From NCBI GenBank assembly GCA_021613335.1, contig JAJTWR010000431.1, positions 434,001 to 498,000 of the forward strand: a stretch of DNA of 64,000 nt, read 5' to 3'. Under the pieces are notes generated by a model that saw only the letters and a program-made list of their open reading frames with translations, searched no databases and was not told where the DNA came from. Of the stretch, positions 1 through 8,349 are shown piece by piece; the stretch's first letter is position 1; each line of letters begins with the position of its first letter. The position numbers were made by a program, and so were the translations under genes. The DNA is from Whitmania pigra. Its lineage: Eukaryota; Annelida; Clitellata; Hirudinida; Haemopidae.

Positions 1-186
1 CTTGCCGCGCATGATGAGCGTGCGCACCGTCTCGACGGTGACCTGAAATTGTGACTCAACGGCCCGGGCGATATCTCCCTTGGTGGCCGAACGGTCGACG
101 ATGAAGGCGTACTGCCGCTGCTCTTCTCGACCTTTGTCCGCCTTTTCGGTGATGAGCGGAGCCTTGATGACGTGGTGGATCTCCAT
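1..186 (-). CDS. rplW: 50S ribosomal protein L23 (uL23), 3' end outside window
   Basis: Sixty-two N-terminal residues are visible, beginning MEIHHVIKAPLITEKAD, the usual opening of bacterial L23 (binds 23S rRNA near the peptide exit tunnel). The ATG lies 11 bases after the rplD stop, preceded by AAAGGAAAC, a good ribosome binding site. Gene order rplD-rplW is the normal S10-operon order. The frame runs off the left edge, so the C-terminus is not seen. Confidence 0.93.
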   Translation of the reverse strand, partial: MEIHHVIKAPLITEKADKGREEQRQYAFIVDRSATKGDIARAVESQFQVTVETVRTLIMRGK

Positions 187-197
187 CGTGGTTTCCT

Positions 198-887
198 TTA
201 GCCCTGTGCTTTCTGTTGGACTTGGGCTTTCTCGTCGCCCAGTACCTTCCGGCGTTTACCGAGGGGTCCACGGAGCGCCTCGTCGATGGCGCGTGCCGCC
301 GTCGCGGTGAGCACGAGCGTCTTGCGGCGGAGCACCGATTCTGCGTTGAGCCCCTGCACCGGGAGCGCGTCGAAGCGCTCGAGGTTGCGCACTGCGAGGA
401 ACAGCCCCTGGTTCTCGGCGGCGTCCACGACGAGCGCGTCCTTCAGCTTCAAGGACTTGGTCAACGCCGTGAAAGCGGCCTTCGACTTGCCGTCCGACGG
501 GAACATGTCGAGAATCAACATCTGCGAATCGCGCGCCCGCATGGACAGCACGGTACGCAACCCGCCCCGACGCACCGACCGCGGCGGTCGGTAGGAATAG
601 TCACGCGGCTTCGGACCCATAGCCTTGCCGCCCCCCACCCAGTGAGAGGCACGGATTGAGCCCTGGCGCGCTTGACCAGTCCCCTTTTGGCGATACGGCT
701 TGCGACCGCCACCGGAGACGAGCGAACGGTTCTTCACTGCGACAGTCCCGGCTCGGCGGCTTACTTGCTGAGCCTTGACAACTTCATAGACGAGTTCCGG
801 GTTCGCCTCGGCAGCGAACACCTCATCCGCGAGGTCTATCTCGGAGACCTTCTTGCGGTTTAAGTCGATGACGTCAAATCGTGCCAT
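198..887 (-). CDS. rplD: 50S ribosomal protein L4 (uL4)
   Basis: A 229-residue protein carrying the L4 signature around residues 55-100 (GGGRKPYRQKGTGQARQG, then GGKAMGPKPRDYSY), the basic loop that lines the exit tunnel. Length is slightly above the common 200-210 because of a lysine/glutamine-rich tail (KRRKVLGDEKAQVQQKAQG). Its ATG begins only six bases after the rpsJ stop codon, so nothing sits between them: rplC, which normally separates rpsJ from rplD, is not here. It belongs to the long minus-strand translation operon. Assignment is secure from the motif and context. Confidence 0.96.
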   Translation of the reverse strand: MARFDVIDLNRKKVSEIDLADEVFAAEANPELVYEVVKAQQVSRRAGTVAVKNRSLVSGGGRKPYRQKGTGQARQGSIRASHWVGGGKAMGPKPRDYSYRPPRSVRRGGLRTVLSMRARDSQMLILDMFPSDGKSKAAFTALTKSLKLKDALVVDAAENQGLFLAVRNLERFDALPVQGLNAESVLRRKTLVLTATAARAIDEALRGPLGKRRKVLGDEKAQVQQKAQG

Positions 888-893
888 GGCAGG

Positions 894-1202
894 TTAGCTC
901 TTAATCTCGACGTCGACACCGGCTGAGAGATCCAGCTTCATCAGGGCATCGAGCGTTTGTTGGGTAGGCTCAAGGATATCGAGCAGTCGCTTGTGGGTAC
1001 GAATCTCAAACTGCTCCCGACTCTTCTTGTCGACGTGCGGGGAGCGCAGCACGGTAAACCGGTTGATCCGCGTCGGAAGCGGAATGGGGCCGCAGACCCG
1101 AGCTCCAGTCCTTCGCGCGGTCTCGAGAATCTCGGTCGCGCTCTGGTCCAAGAGCTTCGCATCATACGCCTTCAATCGAATGCGGATTTTCTGTGTCGCC
1201 AT
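894..1202 (-). CDS. rpsJ: 30S ribosomal protein S10 (uS10/NusE)
   Basis: A 102-residue protein of normal S10 length with the family core [18 protein letters not shown] at the N-terminus and [20 protein letters not shown] in the middle. S10 is part of the 30S head and, as NusE, joins antitermination complexes. The ATG at 1202 is preceded by AAAGGG about eleven bases upstream. It follows fusA after a 197-base gap in which tuf would normally lie, and is followed directly by rplD instead of rplC. Confidence 0.96.
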   Translation of the reverse strand: MATQKIRIRLKAYDAKLLDQSATEILETARRTGARVCGPIPLPTRINRFTVLRSPHVDKKSREQFEIRTHKRLLDILEPTQQTLDALMKLDLSAGVDVEIKS

Positions 1203-1223
1203 TGCTCAGTCGACCCTTTCAAC

Positions 1224-1253
1224 GCCATTACTTTTCTCGCCACTACTTTTCAC
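1224..1253. repeat. 15-bp direct repeat pair in the rpsJ leader
   Basis: In the 197-base gap between fusA and rpsJ, GCCATTACTTTTCTC (1224-1238) is followed immediately by GCCACTACTTTTCAC (1239-1253), 13 of 15 bases identical. It lies about 20 bases upstream of the rpsJ start, inside the leader or promoter. Whether it is an mRNA element or a chance duplication cannot be told from one sequence. Confidence 0.5.
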
Positions 1254-1399
1254 GCTACGTCCGTACTCACCGCGGTTGCGAAAATCGTTGCAGCACGGCG
1301 GGAGGGCCGATGAGCTTGGATTTTCATAGAGCCGAAGCGAGAACCGCCCGGCGTATATGCCCTTGGCTAAGCGACGTCAAGCATCGCCGTGAAGATCTC

Positions 1400-3499
1400 T
1401 CAATACCCTCGCAATCGGAGCAAGAGAGGCTTCAAAATCTGCTCGGGAATAGCCGCGTAGCTCCCGAACTGCATGGTGTACGAGGCACGCCCCTGAGAGA
1501 GCGTACGCAGCGCGTCCACGTAGCCGAACATCTCCGCTAGGGGGACGCTCGCCGAAATCAACTGCAGAAGCCCGCGCTGGCCCATGGACTTGATGATGCC
1601 GCGGCGGGAACTCACGTCGCCGATGACGCTCCCAAGGTAATCCTGCGGGGTCGAAATCTCGACCTCCATGATCGGTTCGAGGAGCGTCGGCGCCGCCGCT
1701 TTGCATGCGGCGGTAAACGCCGTGGCCGCGGCGATTTGGAACGACGACTCGTCGGAGTCGGTGTCGGAAGCGCGCGCGTCGAACACCTCCGCCACGACAT
1801 CGACGATCGGATAGCCCGCGACGACGCCGCGCGAGAGCGACGACATCACTCCGGCCTCAATCGCCGGGTAAAACTCCTTGGGGATTTTCCCGTCGGGGAG
1901 CGCGTTGCGAAACGCGATGCCCTCGCCTGCTGCTCGCGGGAGCACCCGCAGCTTCACGTAGCCGTACTGCTCCTTGCCTGCGGTCTGCTTCACGTGCTCG
2001 CCTTCGCCCTCGGCGCTCGCAGTCACTGTCTCTCGGTAGGCCACCTGCGGGCGGCCGACGACCACCGATACGCGGTAATCTCGCCGCAGCCGGTCGGTGA
2101 TGATCTCCAGGTGCAGCTCGCCCATGCCGGCGATGATCGTCTGGCCGGTCTCCTGATCGATGTTCACCCGGAACGACGGATCCTCCGCCGACAACTTCTC
2201 CAGCGCTGGACCCAAGCGGTCTGCATCTTCGACGCTCTTCGGTTCGAGCGCGAGTTGGATGACCGGCTCCGGAAAGTCGATGCGCTCCAAAATAATCGGC
2301 GCCCCTTCGGCGCAGAACGTATCGCCGGTGCTCGCGGCTTTGAGACCGACCGCCGCGCAGATGTCGCCGGCGTGGCAGCTTTCGATCTCGTCGCGCTTCT
2401 CGGCGCGCATTTGCACGAGGCGTCCGATGCGCTCCCGCCGCTTGAGCCGCGGGTTCCATACCGTCTGCCCGGCGTTGAGGCGACCGGAGTAGACCCGCAG
2501 AAACGTCAAGGTGCCGAAGCTCTCGGCCATCAACTTGAACGCCAGCGCCGCGAACGGCGCATCCTCGCTTGCCGGGCGCTCTTGCAACTCGCCGCTCGGC
2601 GAGCGGCCCTGCACCGCCGGCACTTCCGTCGGCGACGGCAAGTACGCGACGACCGCATCCAAGAGCGGCTGAATCCCCTTGTGCCGGTAGGCCGAGCCAC
2701 AGAGCACCGGCGACACCTTGAGGCTCACGCACCCGCGCCGAATCGCGCGCCGCACTTCCTCTTCGGTGAACGAAGCTCCCTCGTCGGCGAGGTACTTCTC
2801 CATGAGCGCGTCGTCGAGCTCGGCCACTTTGTCGAGGAGCCGTTGGCGCGCTGTCGCCACTTGGGCGCTCATGTCCTCGGGAATGTCGCCTTCGATGACC
2901 GCATGCGGGGCCTCGTCGGCGAAGTGGTAAGCGCGCATGCGCACCAAGTCGACGACCCCGGTGAACAACTCTTCGCGGCCGATAGGGAGCTGCAGCACGA
3001 GCGGCGTCGCGCCTAACTGGGTGACGATAGACGCTACCGACTGCTCGAAATCAGCGCCCACCCGGTCCATCTTGTTGATGAAGCACAGCCGCGGAACGTG
3101 GTGCTTCTCCGCTTGCCGCCAGACGGTTTCAGTCTGCGGCTCGACGCCATTCACTCCGTCGAAAACTGCGATGGCTCCGTCGAGGACCCGCAGCGAGCGC
3201 TCCACTTCAATCGTGAAGTCGACGTGCCCCGGCGTGTCGATGATGTTGACCCGGTAGCGCTCGCCTCGGGAATCCCAGAAGCAGGTAATCGCCGCCGAGG
3301 TGATGGTGATGCCCCGCTCGCGCTCCTGCGGCATCCAGTCGGTGGTGGTGGTCCCTTCGTGGACCTCGCCCATCTTGTGGATGGTCCCGGTGTGGAAGAG
3401 TATCCGCTCGGTCGTCGTCGTCTTCCCGGCGTCGATGTGCGCCATGATACCGATGTTCCGGTATCGGGAAATCGGAAGCTCTGAGGAATCGACTGCCAC
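1400..3499 (-). CDS. fusA: Elongation factor G
   Basis: A 699-residue translational GTPase of full EF-G length. G motifs are visible: AHIDAGKTTTTE (G1, about residues 19-30), DTPGH (G3) and NKMD (G4), followed by the EF-G domains II-V. It drives translocation after peptide bond formation and helps ribosome recycling. The start is four bases after the rpsG stop, the classic rpsL-rpsG-fusA order. tuf does not follow. No break or unusual residue is seen in the GTP-binding motifs. Confidence 0.97.
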   Translation of the reverse strand: MAVDSSELPISRYRNIGIMAHIDAGKTTTTERILFHTGTIHKMGEVHEGTTTTDWMPQERERGITITSAAITCFWDSRGERYRVNIIDTPGHVDFTIEVERSLRVLDGAIAVFDGVNGVEPQTETVWRQAEKHHVPRLCFINKMDRVGADFEQSVASIVTQLGATPLVLQLPIGREELFTGVVDLVRMRAYHFADEAPHAVIEGDIPEDMSAQVATARQRLLDKVAELDDALMEKYLADEGASFTEEEVRRAIRRGCVSLKVSPVLCGSAYRHKGIQPLLDAVVAYLPSPTEVPAVQGRSPSGELQERPASEDAPFAALAFKLMAESFGTLTFLRVYSGRLNAGQTVWNPRLKRRERIGRLVQMRAEKRDEIESCHAGDICAAVGLKAASTGDTFCAEGAPIILERIDFPEPVIQLALEPKSVEDADRLGPALEKLSAEDPSFRVNIDQETGQTIIAGMGELHLEIITDRLRRDYRVSVVVGRPQVAYRETVTASAEGEGEHVKQTAGKEQYGYVKLRVLPRAAGEGIAFRNALPDGKIPKEFYPAIEAGVMSSLSRGVVAGYPIVDVVAEVFDARASDTDSDESSFQIAAATAFTAACKAAAPTLLEPIMEVEISTPQDYLGSVIGDVSSRRGIIKSMGQRGLLQLISASVPLAEMFGYVDALRTLSQGRASYTMQFGSYAAIPEQILKPLLLRLRGY

Positions 3500-3503
3500 G
3501 GCA

Positions 3504-3974
3504 CTACCAGCGGTAGTGGGAGAACGCCTTGTTGGCCTCGGCCATCTTGTGGGTGTCCTCGCGCTTCTTCACCGCGTTGCCGCGGTTGTTCGCCGCATCC
3601 ATGATTTCACCGGCGAGCTTTTCCATCATGGTCTTTTCGGCGCGCGATTTGCCGTAGGAGATTATCCACCGCATCGCGAGGGCGACTCGACGGTCTTGGC
3701 GGACTTCGACCGGCACTTGGTAGGTGGCACCACCGACGCGGCGGCTCTTCACCTCGAGCGCAGGCTTCACGTTGTCGAGAGCGCGCTTGAACACCTTGAG
3801 AGGCTCTTCCTTGGAGCGCTCCTCGACCATGCCGAGGGCACCGTAGGTGATGGCTTCGGCAGTGGACTTCTTGCCTTTGCGCATCAGGTCGTTGATGAAC
3901 TTGGCGACCAAGCGGTCTTGAAATTTGGGGTCCGGATTGATTTTCCGGCGATTCGGTATGCGTCGGCGTGGCAT
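3504..3974 (-). CDS. rpsG: 30S ribosomal protein S7 (uS7)
   Basis: A 156-residue S7, the usual length, starting [18 protein letters not shown] and containing the conserved [14 protein letters not shown] segment near the middle. S7 nucleates assembly of the 30S head and contacts the E site. It lies between rpsL (15-base gap) and fusA (4-base gap), so it is certainly co-transcribed with them. The ATG at 3974 is preceded by CGGAGA, an adequate Shine-Dalgarno sequence. Confidence 0.97.
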   Translation of the reverse strand: MPRRRIPNRRKINPDPKFQDRLVAKFINDLMRKGKKSTAEAITYGALGMVEERSKEEPLKVFKRALDNVKPALEVKSRRVGGATYQVPVEVRQDRRVALAMRWIISYGKSRAEKTMMEKLAGEIMDAANNRGNAVKKREDTHKMAEANKAFSHYRW

Positions 3975-3989
3975 GCAATGTCTCCGGGC

Positions 3990-4361
3990 TTACTTCGCTC
4001 GTTTAGCTCCGTACTTGGAGCGCCCTTGCTTACGCCCCTGGACACCGACCGAGTCGAGAGTCCCACGGACGATGTGGTAGCGCACTCCTGGAAGATCCTT
4101 CACGCGGCCGCCGCGGATGAGCACAACGGAGTGCTCTTGGAGGTTGTGGCCAACTCCCGGGATGTACGACGTGACCTCGATACCGTTGGTCAGACGGACG
4201 CGCGCAACCTTGCGGAGCGCAGAGTTCGGCTTCTTGGGAGTGTTCGTGTAGACGCGGATGCAAACGCCACGTTTCTGTGGGTTGGCTTTGAGCGCGGGGC
4301 TCTTCGACTTGTAAGTGAATCGTTCTCGCGCGCGGCGAATAAGCTGGTTAACGGTCGGCAT
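3990..4361 (-). CDS. rpsL: 30S ribosomal protein S12 (uS12)
   Basis: A 123-residue S12 starting [15 protein letters not shown]; the start at 4361 is chosen because this is the family's invariant N-terminus, although the frame is open further upstream. The decoding-centre segments [15 protein letters not shown] and [13 protein letters not shown] carry lysines at both positions whose substitution usually gives streptomycin resistance, so this allele looks like the sensitive type (known from other bacteria, not tested here). It heads the rpsL-rpsG-fusA group; rimI and a SurA-like gene precede it instead of rpoBC. Confidence 0.97.
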   Translation of the reverse strand: MPTVNQLIRRARERFTYKSKSPALKANPQKRGVCIRVYTNTPKKPNSALRKVARVRLTNGIEVTSYIPGVGHNLQEHSVVLIRGGRVKDLPGVRYHIVRGTLDSVGVQGRKQGRSKYGAKRAK

Positions 4362-4421
4362 GTGGTTCCTTGATACGAACGGCCAAGAGGTCGCCTCGCT
4401 ACACGACACTACGCCGCGTTG

Positions 4422-4901
4422 TCAACATCGGCTTCGAAGTTCCTTCATGGTCGCAAGGTCGAGGGTCATGAGGACCGCGTCCTCATTCCCTTGCGCATAG
4501 TACTGTTTTCGCCTTCCGACGCACGCAAAACCTGCGCGCTGGTAGAGCGCGAGAGCTTCGGTATTTCCGGCGCGGACTTCGAGGTGTACTTCCGCAGCGC
4601 CGCGCTCCCGGGCCGCCGTCGCGAACGCGTTCACGAGGCGTAGCCCGTGGCCCCGGCGACGTTCGGCGGGGGCCACCGCCACGAGGTTCAACTCCGCCAC
4701 GCCAGCAATGCAGCGCCCGAGGACAAAGCCCAGAAGCGCCCGGCGCTGCGCGTCGCCGCCCTGCTCCGCCACGAGCGCCACCCGCGCCTCGTGGGCGATT
4801 TCTGCGGCGATGGCTTCGCACGTCCAAGGCCAGGGCGACGCCGCCGCTTCCAGGGCGCAGATGGCGCTGATGTCTTCGCGTTCGGCGCTGCGCAGATGCA
4901 T
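4422..4901 (-). CDS. rimI: Ribosomal-protein-alanine N-acetyltransferase (GNAT)
   Basis: A 159-residue single-domain GNAT protein. The acetyl-CoA loop reads VAPAERRRGHGLRLVNAF (matching R/Q-x-x-G-x-G/A) and is followed by EVRAGNTEALALYQRAGF, the typical RimI beta5/alpha4 segment. RimI acetylates the N-terminal alanine of S18 in enterobacteria; substrate here is inferred from similarity and from its place just ahead of rpsL. Its ATG shares one base with the stop codon of the upstream SurA-like gene (TGATG), so the two are translationally coupled. Confidence 0.8.
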   Translation of the reverse strand: MHLRSAEREDISAICALEAAASPWPWTCEAIAAEIAHEARVALVAEQGGDAQRRALLGFVLGRCIAGVAELNLVAVAPAERRRGHGLRLVNAFATAARERGAAEVHLEVRAGNTEALALYQRAGFACVGRRKQYYAQGNEDAVLMTLDLATMKELRSRC

Positions 4902-5650
4902 CAGCGTGGAGCGTCTTGGGGAGCGGCGAAAAAGCGCACGTCTGCCGAATGGCGCAGGGTCATCAAATGCTCCTCGACGAGGGCTGCGTACCGCTCGCGC
5001 CGAATCTCTCGCCGGGCAGCCTCGTCGGAGAGACCAGCGAGGGCTGGCCGGGCCGCTCGCGCTTGGGCGACTTCCTGCTCGTCGGGAAGCGAGCGCAGGC
5101 GAAAGCGGTTGTCGAGGATTTTGGTGGCGCGGACGTGGCGGCGCAGCACTTCTTGAAGGCTCGCTAAGGTGGTCTGGTTTTCGATGAGGAACCGAGGAAG
5201 CGGGATAGACGGCCCCAGCGCCTTTTCGAAATTCGAGAGCTCTTCGCGGAGGTCCTCATCGGACACCGGGAAGGCGCCGACCTTGTCGGCGTTGAGCGTC
5301 AGGAGTCGTTCGTCGATCATCTGGGTGAGGGCCCGCTCTCGTATTTGCGAGTCGAGAAAACCTCGCGCTGCTCTCTCACCGCCGCCGCCGAGTACGAGGA
5401 GCACCAGCGTTTCAACGTCCTGCTGGTGTCGGGTAATCGCCCAACCTTCAACCGCCGCAACCACCCAGTCGATGACTTGCGGCGGGCCACCGTCAAAGGG
5501 AGCTTTGGGGCCCGCGTCGAGCACCTGCACCACCCCGCCGTCGAGGGCCTTTCCAGTGCCTCCATCCGCGGTGACTCCGGCGTCGGCGGATTTCTTTGTG
5601 CCTCCGTCGAGAGCAAAAAGAAGCGCCAAGACCCATTCGATCTTCAACAC
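4901..5650 (-). CDS. SurA N-terminal-like exported protein without a PPIase domain
   Basis: A 249-residue protein with a short hydrophobic start (about residues 1-16) and then an Asp/Ala/Gly-rich low-complexity stretch (residues 17-58). After that comes a helical region of SurA/PrsA chaperone type (ALTQMIDERLLTLNAD, LREELSNFEKALG, LREVLRRHV-like helices). No parvulin peptidyl-prolyl isomerase domain follows. The start is GTG at 5650, only 30 bases from the divergent dnaJ-like gene. It is probably periplasmic. It is coupled to rimI and sits at the head of the ribosomal operon. Function beyond a possible folding role is inference. Confidence 0.6.
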   Translation of the reverse strand: MLKIEWVLALLFALDGGTKKSADAGVTADGGTGKALDGGVVQVLDAGPKAPFDGGPPQVIDWVVAAVEGWAITRHQQDVETLVLLVLGGGGERAARGFLDSQIRERALTQMIDERLLTLNADKVGAFPVSDEDLREELSNFEKALGPSIPLPRFLIENQTTLASLQEVLRRHVRATKILDNRFRLRSLPDEQEVAQARAARPALAGLSDEAARREIRRERYAALVEEHLMTLRHSADVRFFAAPQDAPR

Positions 5651-5680
5651 TAGCGTACACCTCGGATATGGCTACTCTGT

Positions 5681-6592
5681 ATGGGACGCATGTCGAGTGA
5701 CTATTACCAGCGCCTGGGCGTGGATCGTAGCGCGAGCGCGGACGATGTACGGAAAGCATACCGTAAGCTCGCCCGCACGTACCACCCGGACCACAACCAG
5801 GGCTCGAAACAGGCCGAAGAAAAGTTCAAGCAACTGAACGAGGCCTTCGAGGTGCTGTCCGACCCGAGCAAACGCCGCATGTACGATCAGTTCGGCCCCG
5901 ACGCGGCGCGCTTCAACTGGGATGAAAGCAAGGCCGCCGCCTATACCCGGGCCGCTGCGAGCCAAGGCTTCAGCGGGGCCGAATCCCGCAGCGCGGGCTT
6001 CGACTTTGAAAACCTCATGCGGGAGATGTTTGGGCGCCGCGGCGCTCGCGGTCCGGTGCCCGGCGGCGACCTCACGGCCACCATCGAAGTGTCGCTCCGA
6101 GACGCCGTACTCGGCGGCGAACAGAACATCTCGGTGGGCGGGCGGCGGCTCGCCGTCACAATTCCTCGCGGCGTCGACAATGGCTCGCGGGTGCGCCTCG
6201 CCGGTCAAGGCGACCCCGGCGAATACGGTGGCCCGGCAGGAGACCTCTACCTCGACATCCGCGTCGCGCCGCACCAGACCTTCACTCGGACGGGCGACGA
6301 CCTCACCGCCGAGTTGCCGATTTCGGTGAAAGAGGCGGTGCGCGGCGCTGAAGTGCAAGTGCCCACCTTCCGCGGCCCGGGCGTCGTCGTCGTGCCGCCG
6401 AAGACCCAGTCGGGAACGAAGCTCCGGTTGCGCGGCTACGGCGTCCCGTCGCTGCACGGCGGCAAACCGGGCAACCTCTACTTCATCGTTCAGATAAAAC
6501 TTCCGACTTCTCTCGACGATAAGAGTCTAGAAGCAGTCGACACGCTCGAAGCGCGCTACAACGGCGACTTGCGCTCGCAGTTGAAATTGTAG
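5681..6592 (+). CDS. DnaJ-family co-chaperone without zinc finger (CbpA type)
   Basis: A 303-residue J-domain protein. The J domain (about residues 4-70) begins DYYQRLGVDRSASADDVRKA and has the catalytic HPD in TYHPDHN. A linker follows, then two DnaJ C-terminal beta domains (residues about 125-295). No CxxCxGxG zinc repeats are present, so it is a class B co-chaperone like CbpA rather than canonical DnaJ. It would stimulate DnaK ATPase; dnaK itself is far away at 52.2-54.1 kb. ATG at 5690 is an alternative start that gives the more usual N-terminus. Confidence 0.85.
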   Translation: MGRMSSDYYQRLGVDRSASADDVRKAYRKLARTYHPDHNQGSKQAEEKFKQLNEAFEVLSDPSKRRMYDQFGPDAARFNWDESKAAAYTRAAASQGFSGAESRSAGFDFENLMREMFGRRGARGPVPGGDLTATIEVSLRDAVLGGEQNISVGGRRLAVTIPRGVDNGSRVRLAGQGDPGEYGGPAGDLYLDIRVAPHQTFTRTGDDLTAELPISVKEAVRGAEVQVPTFRGPGVVVVPPKTQSGTKLRLRGYGVPSLHGGKPGNLYFIVQIKLPTSLDDKSLEAVDTLEARYNGDLRSQLKL

Positions 6593-6618
6593 CCGCGACA
6601 GATAAAGGGGCTTCATCC

Positions 6619-7350
6619 ATGGGAATATTTGGCATCTTTCAGAAAGCCTCTGCAGCCGAACGCGCGCAAAAACTCAAGCCGAAGCTCTTCCAGAAGTACG
6701 GCGACCCGCTCAACCGTCAGAAGGCCATCGAAAACCTCGCCAAGGAACAGACGAGCGAGGCCATCGGCGTGCTGCTGCTGCGCTTCACCTTCGTCGTCGA
6801 GCCCCAGACCACCGACGCCGACGAGAAGGATCACGTCTTCGAAATCGTCAGCGACGCCAAGGAAATCGCCGTTGCTCCGGTGCGCGAGTTCTTCACGAAG
6901 AACGAGCAGGCCTCAAGTTGGATGCTGCGCATTCTCGAAAGGCTGCTCTCGCGTCCGGAAGTGACAGCGATAGTGCAGGAAGAACTCGGGCGCCTCGGCA
7001 CCACCTACACCCGTGACCCGCAGAAGAAGCAGGTGCTCCTGCAATTCTTGGGTGAAGGCGGCGATACGACGAGCAGCAACGTCATCCGGCAATTCTTGAG
7101 CGATATGTCCGACGACGTGAAGCTCGCCGCGGTGAAGGCTCTCGCGACGCTCAAAGACAAAGACTCCCGCGAGGCGATTCTCGCGCTGCTCGTCGAGGAA
7201 GAAACCGGCAAGCGCGTGCAGCAAGCCTGCATCGAAGCACTCGCCGACGCGGAACTCCCGGTCACCGGGTTCCGAGAAAAGGTCGAGGCGCGGCTGCCCG
7301 ACGGCTTCATCATCGAGCGCTCCGGCCTCATCAAGCGCCGCACCTCGTAA
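6619..7350 (+). CDS. HEAT-repeat protein
   Basis: A 243-residue cytoplasmic protein made of paired helices with the spacing of HEAT repeats; the clearest is NVIRQFLSDMSDDVKLAAVKALATL, split here over residues about 155-180, followed by another containing AILALLVEEETGKRVQQACIEAL. No catalytic motif or signal peptide is visible. Such proteins act as protein-binding scaffolds. It starts 26 bases after the dnaJ-like gene, with AGGGG eight bases before the ATG, so both are probably on one mRNA. Its stop is three bases from the convergent oxidoreductase gene. Confidence 0.7.
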   Translation: MGIFGIFQKASAAERAQKLKPKLFQKYGDPLNRQKAIENLAKEQTSEAIGVLLLRFTFVVEPQTTDADEKDHVFEIVSDAKEIAVAPVREFFTKNEQASSWMLRILERLLSRPEVTAIVQEELGRLGTTYTRDPQKKQVLLQFLGEGGDTTSSNVIRQFLSDMSDDVKLAAVKALATLKDKDSREAILALLVEEETGKRVQQACIEALADAELPVTGFREKVEARLPDGFIIERSGLIKRRTS

Positions 7351-7353
7351 CCG

Positions 7354-8325
7354 TTACGGCACGAGGATGGTCGGGCCGGTCGTCTGACGAGATTCGAGCG
7401 CCTGGTGCGCCTTGGCCGTGTCCTTCAGCGGGAACACCCGCGGCTTCGGCTTGGCGATGATGCCCGCCCGCACTACCTCGAAGAGCGCTTCGGAGGCTTT
7501 CACCAGCTCCTCCCGCGTGTGGATATACGCACCGAGCGAGGGGCGAGTGAGGAAGAGCGAGCGTGGCCCGGCAATTACGCCCATGGAAAAGGGAGGAATG
7601 TCTCCCGAAGACTGGCCGAAGGAGACGAGCAGTCCCCGCGAGCGCAGCGCATCGAGCGACCATTGGAAGCTCTCGCGACCGACGGAGTCGTAGACTACGT
7701 CGACGCCGCGGCCCTTGGTGAGTTCCCGCACCTTGGCGGCAAGGCCTTGCTCTTGGAGGAGCACGTGGTCGGCGCCGCTCGCTTTGGCGATGGCGACTTT
7801 GGATTCACTGCCGACGACACCGATGACCGTGGCGCCTAAGGACTTCGCCCAGGGCACCACGTAGCTGCCGACGCCACCGGAGGCGGCATAGACGAGGATG
7901 GTCTCACCCCGTTCGACCTTGTGGGTGCGCCGCAGCAGGTACTCGGCGGTGAGGCCCTTCAGCATGAGCGACGCAGCCGAAGCGTCGTCGATGAAGTCTG
8001 GCACTTTCACGATGCGGGCGGCGGCGATGTTGCGCGCCTCCGCGTAGGAGCCAGTGCCGTGCGGATAGGCGACCCGGTCGCCCTCCTTCAAATCTTTTAC
8101 GCCCTCGCCGAGTTTGGTGATGACGCCTGCGCCCTCTTCGCCGAGGACTGCCGGGAGTGGGCAGGGGTACTTGCCGGTACGGATGTAGATGTCGATGAAG
8201 TTGATGCCGATCGCCGTGTGGCGAATCTGAACTTCTCCTGGGCCGGGGTCCGGAAGTTCCCGCTCGGTGTAGCGGAGCACTTCAGGGCCACCATGCGCTT
8301 CGATGACGACTGCGTGGGTCTTCAT
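7354..8325 (-). CDS. NAD(P)H:quinone oxidoreductase / zinc-less alcohol dehydrogenase family
   Basis: A 323-residue medium-chain dehydrogenase. The N-terminal GroES-like domain ends in PAVLGEEGAGVITKLGEGV, and the Rossmann domain has VYAASGGVGSYVVPWAKSLGA near residue 145, the NADPH-binding AASGGVG motif of quinone reductase Qor. No structural zinc cysteines are seen. It starts only 24 bases after the NtrC-type regulator ends and may be co-transcribed with the two-component genes. ATG at 8325 is preferred over a TTG three codons upstream. The natural substrate is not determinable from sequence. Confidence 0.82.
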   Translation of the reverse strand: MKTHAVVIEAHGGPEVLRYTERELPDPGPGEVQIRHTAIGINFIDIYIRTGKYPCPLPAVLGEEGAGVITKLGEGVKDLKEGDRVAYPHGTGSYAEARNIAAARIVKVPDFIDDASAASLMLKGLTAEYLLRRTHKVERGETILVYAASGGVGSYVVPWAKSLGATVIGVVGSESKVAIAKASGADHVLLQEQGLAAKVRELTKGRGVDVVYDSVGRESFQWSLDALRSRGLLVSFGQSSGDIPPFSMGVIAGPRSLFLTRPSLGAYIHTREELVKASEALFEVVRAGIIAKPKPRVFPLKDTAKAHQALESRQTTGPTILVP

Positions 8326-8349
8326 GCGCTGCAACCTACCGCATGGGGC

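Noticed and set aside
1736..3016. A 426-codon open frame on the plus strand opposite fusA
   Set aside because: fusA is certain on the other strand; the frame is a composition shadow with no family resemblance and no ribosome binding site.
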